Positions 59,403-64,000 of a stretch of DNA of 64,000 bases are shown here, in pieces. The notes below the pieces were generated by a model. The model was given only the letters and a program-made list of their open reading frames with translations, was not told where the DNA came from and ran no database searches. The translations under genes and the position numbers were made by a program. Source of the stretch: Aspidiotus rigidus (Eukaryota > Arthropoda > Insecta > Hemiptera > Diaspididae); assembly GCA_035079385.1 (NCBI GenBank), contig JAVHKY010000001.1, positions 2,079,001-2,143,000 on the forward strand, read 5' to 3'. Every line of letters begins with the position of its first letter. Position 1 is the stretch's first letter.

Positions 59403-59608
59403 TAACGAATAAATCTAATGTAGGCTTCTCTAAGTGGTATGCTAAGATGACTAGCTCTAAGACACTCACTCGCTCCACTCGTTCGCCCCCATTTTTGGAT
59501 AGCAAGTAAAATTTCGTAGAACAGCTTCTCAACAGGTAGCCTAATACAAGTGTAGCCCACTCCAAGTCCAGTATACTGTCTATGTACAGGTCTAGTATAA
59601 GCCTAGTA

Positions 59609-59841
59609 TAGGCCCAGTATAAAGCTAGTATACAAGAAGAGGTCAGAGACGAAGGGACGTACGGACGCAAATTCAGGAATTAGGTTGGGGAAAAGCTGGC
59701 TTTATGCTAGGGTTTCGGAATTGGGAGAGGAGTTATCCCCTTTTCAGAGCTTAGTATAAGTCCAGTATAAAGCTAGTATACAAAGAGCCGTCTGAACCGT
59801 ACGGACGCAAATCCAGGAATTTGGTAGGGGAGAGGTTGGCA
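59609..59841 (+). repeat. Direct repeat at the 5' side of the second Penelope-like element
   Basis: A segment with cagtataaagctagtatacaa, then cgtacggacgcaaat, caggaatt and gggga occurs at about 59609-59700 and again at 59756-59841, 147 bp apart. Penelope-like elements often carry a partial tandem copy of themselves upstream (pseudo-LTR), and this may be its remnant. Confidence 0.65.
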
Positions 59842-61678
59842 AAAATTCTTCACAGGTCCTACAGACGTATGCACGCAATTTTCGGGGAAAAGATCAGAAC
59901 AGAGAATCGATGCGTTCTTCCAATTTATGGTTATTCATATTACAAAGAGGGGTGTACAACCCGGAGGTGTAACAGTGCTGAAATGGTTCGCAACACTCCC
60001 CTCCCCCGCATAAGTAATGCCTGTAGTGAGGTAATTAAAGGTTTAAAGAGGAAGGTCAGGGAGGAGGGCTTAATCCTTACCAAGGCGGATAAAAGTAACG
60101 CCGTAGTGATTATGGAGAAGTCCTCTTATGTATCCGGGGTTCATGAAGTGCTAGAACGATGTGGCGCTAAGGAGAATAGCCTCTTTTGTTTCCCCAGTTT
60201 TGTCAAAGAGGTGAGGAACATCATTAATAATTGTAGTGTGATTATCAAGAGTCCTTTGACAAATAAAGCTCTCTTGGAGCCTAAACCCGGTTCCTCCCCT
60301 CCTATATGCATTACCCAAAGTACATAAAAAAAGATGTACCAATGCGGCCGGTCGTGTCATTTGTCTCGTCACCAGCCTACTTGTTAGCGAAATATATAGA
60401 TAGATGGTTCAAATCGCGAGTAGATTTTACCTCCCCTCATTCAGTAAAAAACTCAAGTGCTTTGACGGAGAGATTGAAGGATATAAGCCTCCCCGAGGAA
60501 ACGATTTTGTGTTCCTTTGATATGGTGGGATTATTTCCTCACATCCCGAAGGCTGTCGCTATCCAACATATGGGTGAATTGCTCGTAAAACCTGGTGTCC
60601 CTCATGAGGAGTTGGTTGGACTCCCAATTTTTGTAAATTCGAGGGAAAATTTTTCGAATTCCCAGAAGAAGTGGGGATCCCTATTGGGTTCCCTTTGGGC
60701 TCATTGATATCGGAGGTATTCGTGTCCAGATTTGAAATCGAATTGTTTTCTTCGGGCCAGGTACTTTTAAATGACGTATTTTACTGGCATAGGTACGTAG
60801 ACGACATATTGTGCGCGTGGGTTGGCCCGGTGGAACTCCTTAGTGAGTTCCTTTCCTACTTAAATGGCCGATACCCTTCCATAAAATTCACCTGGAAGTT
60901 GGCGGCTTACTAATAAATTTCTTGGATTTGCCCATATTTATTAGAGATGGCGTCCATGAATTTGGTATTTACAGAAAAGAAACCTCCACCGATATAACAA
61001 TCCACGGGTCATCTTTTTGTCCCGCTGCACACAAGATCGCTACATTCAATAGCTTGATACATCGACTGACTCATATTCCCTTGAGTCAGGATGCTTTCCA
61101 GAAGGAACCAGGGACGATGGGGACTTGCGAGAAAATGCCTCGATTCCACCACCTCCCTCCCTAGGGATTTGCACAACAGTAGAAAACGTTGGATTAGACT
61201 CCCGTACTTGGGCAGGTTCTCGTTGAGGTTGGGCCGTGTACTCTGTCCTTTTGGGTTCCAGTCGGCGTTTTATAATGTTAACACGGTAAAAAGCTTATTT
61301 GTAAAATTGAAGGACCCGATTCCTCAAGTCGAGAGGAGTGGGGTATACAGCATAGCCTGCAACGATTGCCCGGGTATTTATATAGGGATGACCGGGCGTC
61401 AGCTCCAAATAAGAATTGAGGAGCATAAAAAAGCGTGGGAGAAAGGTAAATTGGGTGAGTCGGCTTTTGCCGATCATCTACTTGAGAGTGGCCATAAATT
61501 GAAGGAGGGCTCTGGTACCCCAAATTTTAAGCGGCTGGCTTTAGAAAATATAGAAATCATACGGCACCGGAATAACGAAGACTTCACCGTGTTAAACAGG
61601 TTCATTCCTGATGAGGGTCTGATTGAGCTAGTATATGAAAATGATTCAAACTTCGATGGCTCGCTGGTTAAATTATGA
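59821..61678 (+). pseudogene. Decayed Penelope-like element ORF (RT and GIY-YIG)
   Basis: The coding order is intact but spread over several frames: LILTKADKSNAVVIMEK (59821-60327 frame), MRPVVSFVSSPAYLLAKYID and CSFDMVGLFPHIP (60306-60707), IPIGFPLGSLISEVFV and HRYVDDILCAWVG (60671-60913), HEFGIYRKETSTDITIH and HKIATFNSLIHRL (60922-61164), then the endonuclease CNDCPGIYIGMTGRQLQIRIEEH (61091-61678). At least four frame changes separate these. The catalytic Asp pair and the GIY-YIG residues are still readable. It is a different lineage from the element at 43-46 kb, judging by the protein differences. Confidence 0.88.
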
Positions 61679-61738
61679 TCTTCTGGTTAACTCCCTCTGT
61701 CGTTGTTGATGTTGGCTTCAGTCGCTTTCGTTTACGCT

Positions 61739-61762
61739 CCGATGATGGTTGTTTAACCGAAA
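61739..61762 (+). ncRNA. Hammerhead-like core after the second Penelope-like ORF
   Basis: Sixty bases after the stop codon: CCGATGA, one unpaired T, a perfect 4 bp stem GGTT/AACC with a GTTT loop, then GAAA. It mirrors the core at 43194-43217 in position and order, with U to C at the second core base and the same extra T before the stem. Flanking stems I and III are not clear. Confidence 0.35.
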
Positions 61763-62553
61763 ATGTTTAGCGGCTGTTTCTGGTGTGGTTCAGTATAAAT
61801 TGTTACACCTTCGGGTTGTACACTCCTCTTTGTAATCAGAACAGAGATATGAAACATTTCATGTGTTGAACGGATAGATCAGCATTGCAAGACGGCCATA
61901 AAGGGGTGCGAGGAGTAAGAAGAAGAAACAGTGGGCGAAACAGGTATGGCCTATTCGAGACGGCTGAGGATGATTCTTTATGTCAGGAAGAGCAGTTCGC
62001 CATTGGAGCTTTTTTTATTAGGTCGAAGCTCCTTGGGGGATAAAAGGGGTCAGAAGTCATGCCAGGAGAGGATGAGGGAGCACTAATAAGATTTGAGATC
62101 ATACGAAGAATCACTCATGGAAGGTCGCAGTGTCCTGGTACCCATAGGCTTAAAAGAGATGGAGGACGAGGAAGGACGAGGCGAAACCTGGCAAGTGTAT
62201 AAGAATGAGGATTCGTTGCACGATAGGATTGCTAAAGTAAGAGGTTTTATTTCAGTCTTTTCTAATTGCACTTAAGCATTTTCTGCGGGACGCAAAACGT
62301 ACACTTAATCTCTTATAGGCCGCAAAACGGACATCGCTGATGGGCCGCTACGTAGGTAACTTATTGAGGCTCATTTGTCACTCGGGACGCAAACTGGATT
62401 CGGCCGAGTGAAGGGCTGATACGTTGTGCGCCAAGAGCCAGTTGAAGCCCGGGAGATGAAATTGAGTCCAGACATTTGAAGGCGTAAATTAGAGAACCGT
62501 TATCAAATTGGGAATGCGTTAATCTACTGTAGACTTAGAGGAGAATTTTGCTT
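61763..62553. other. Unassigned DNA between two retroelement relics
   Basis: No motif recognised. Overlapping ORFs of 60-62 codons at 62083-62275 exist on both strands, but neither shows a family signature. The whole stretch is probably retroelement debris. Confidence 0.4.
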
Positions 62554-63330
62554 TTACAACGGTAGGGGGGTGGATAGGTATTTGGAAACTTTCAAGGAAT
62601 TTTGGCACTTTGCTTTTGAGATTGTTGTATGGGTGGGTCCGAAGGTTTTGGTTTCGAAGGTGAAACCAAGGAACTTGGCAGAGGATTGAATGGTAATTGC
62701 GAAGTTCTCTAGACGCTGATAAGGAAGGGGCATAGAGCGTGAGTATCTCCTTTGGTACACTACCATGATTGAAAATTGAAATCGACGGTCAGATGACCAT
62801 TTAGAGATTTTGTCAACCGTTAACTAGAGAAATCTTACTGCTCGTTAGAAGTTGGAGGTCTGTAAGGAGATATTGAAGTCGTCCGCAAAGAGGCGTTCGA
62901 TTACTGAAAAGCTGTCACAGTTTATTAGGTCATTCATAGCGATCGAGAAGAGAGGAACACTCCATACTTTTCCTCGGGGGACACTGTCTTAGCAGGGAAC
63001 CCGTTCTATGCAGTGTTCGGACCGGGAATTCCCGTTCGGGATTCCCGCGGGAATATTCCCGGGAATTCAAGAAAATTTCCCGGGAACATGATGAAAAATC
63101 GGGAAAATTTCCCGAATTTCCGAAACATTCCCAGTTCCCGGGAAAATGACCGGGAATTCCCAGTCCTAAATTGAATTCCCGGGAACGTCCGAACACTGGT
63201 TCTATGAGGGTTTTTTTGAGAAATTCGCCTTGCCTGTCCAGCGAAAAACTTCGCTCTCGCGAGCTATATAATATGATAGGAGGGAGACTAGTGGTGTTTG
63301 AAGCATTGCATATCTGGCTCATTGAAGGGG
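62554..63330 (-). mobile_element. LINE reverse transcriptase relic, split by a MITE
   Basis: On the minus strand, in broken frames: SLDRQGEFLKKTLIEPV (before the MITE), then VPRGKVWSVPLFSIAMNDLI (motif B region), RLFADDFNISL (catalytic box FADD) and KFLGFTFETKTFGPTHTTISK (the thumb-side KFLG motif). The order is that of I/Jockey-type RTs. A MITE at 63011-63198 divides it between the first two blocks. Several frame changes and stops make it a dead copy. Confidence 0.75.
63011..63198. mobile_element. hAT-type MITE, 188 bp, perfect TIRs and 8 bp target duplication
   Basis: Ends CAGTGTTCGGAC and GTCCGAACACTG are exact complements and continue imperfectly (cgggaattcc). The 8-mer gttctatg flanks both sides (63003-63010 and 63199-63206). 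The interior is made almost wholly of gggaattccc-like palindromes. It is inserted in the LINE relic 62554-63330, and removing it with one copy of the 8-mer restores continuity of that relic. Confidence 0.9.
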
Positions 63331-64000
63331 CTATATTCCAGTGTGGGTCATAAATAAAGTGTATTATTTTTCAACCCATAGAACAAGTTCCCTGCGTTCG
63401 TCGTTTAACATCGTTAAAAGAAAGCCGTTGTTTTGGAAGCGTTGATGGGAAGAGTATTGTTGAATTCTAATCGTGCAAGATTTTGCCTGAGTGAATCAAA
63501 ATCATTTCTTCTTTTTAGTTAGGAGGAATTCTTTTCTCGAGATCCTCTGTTGCATTCGCCCTTAATACAAACTTGAAGATGAAAATTTGAGTATTTTTTT
63601 CATTTAACTCTGAATTGTGAATTTTTTTATTCACGCGGCATCAATGGAGGACACAAAACTGTTTTCAGTATCCATATCTTATATTTATAGGAGACCAGGA
63701 GCTCTTGTCTGAAAAGAGAGTTAATTCCTCATTTATCAGTCTTTGGTAAAAGGCGCAATGCAGCGTGAATAAGTTGAAGTTACCGTCCATGTTTTCCAAC
63801 ATAGACACGAGAATGCTATCCGAGAACCATATCAAATTTTACAAGAATTTATTCAATTTTTCTAAGACTTTATTTTCGTCAAGCTACATTCAACATTTTC
63901 CAAGTATTTTAGGGGATGCCGTATTTATTAAAAATAACTACATAATTGAAAATGAAAATGTACCTAATAGATGGGGGGGGGGGAGGATTAAATTTTTTCT
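63331..64000. other. Window end, nothing recognised
   Basis: No coding exon or repeat boundary supported. A short G-run is present near 63974-63983. Confidence 0.5.

Noticed and set aside
1..64000. tRNA, rRNA or snRNA genes
   Set aside because: I scanned by eye for B-box (GGTTCGAnTCC) and conserved rRNA/snRNA blocks on both strands and found none that hold up; a covariance-model scan would be needed to be certain.

Overview
This window is eukaryotic nuclear DNA, almost certainly from an arthropod and most likely an insect. Its genes are split by short AT-rich introns with GT/AG ends. The 284-residue tropomyosin begins with the arthropod-type [12 protein letters not shown], and retroelements and small DNA transposons fill the spaces between genes. 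The tropomyosin N-terminus looks hemipteroid to me, but that is only an impression. All names below come from reading conceptual translations; no database search was run.

Layout. (1) 69-1726, +: the last six exons of a sorting nexin 17 gene. (2) 4526-6035, -: a three-exon gene for the cytochrome bc1 subunit QCR7/UQCRB. (3) 7256-9666, +: a nine-exon IFRD1/IFRD2-type gene, head to head with UQCRB. (4) 11358-22314, -: a 25-exon YTHDC2 orthologue (R3H, DExH helicase with ankyrin insert, HA2/OB, YTH). Its helicase motifs II, III, V and VI are degenerate, as described for Drosophila Bgcn, yet it keeps a recognisable YTH domain. (5) 25723-27666, +: a seven-exon SIRT6 gene with a long charged tail. 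(6) 35856-39986, +: a complete muscle-type tropomyosin gene with two alternative last exons. The six genes have unrelated cellular roles (endosomal sorting, respiration, transcriptional co-regulation, RNA control in the germ line, chromatin, muscle), so no operon-like logic is expected.

From about 42.9 kb to the end the window is mainly mobile DNA. There are two Penelope-like elements with GIY-YIG endonuclease: one at 42.9-45.9 kb (-) with a 514-codon open frame, and one decayed copy at 59.6-61.8 kb (+). An RNase H-bearing LINE lies at 53.3-55.9 kb (-), and further LINE relics lie at 3.4, 24.4, 37, 56.3 and 62.5 kb. Three short elements have perfect or near-perfect terminal inverted repeats and 7-8 bp target duplications (37309-37597, 59109-59284, 63011-63198) and look like hAT-type MITEs. 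Two of them are nested in LINE relics. A 230 bp foldback element (29297-29526), a 51 bp-arm hairpin (41805-41933), a 153 bp tandem array (49.7-50.6 kb) and microsatellite-rich blocks complete the picture.

Most interesting: the YTHDC2 orthologue with a dead-looking helicase but an intact m6A-cage tryptophan pair; a one-base frameshift in its ankyrin exon; and hammerhead-ribozyme-like cores just downstream of the stop codon in both Penelope-like elements.
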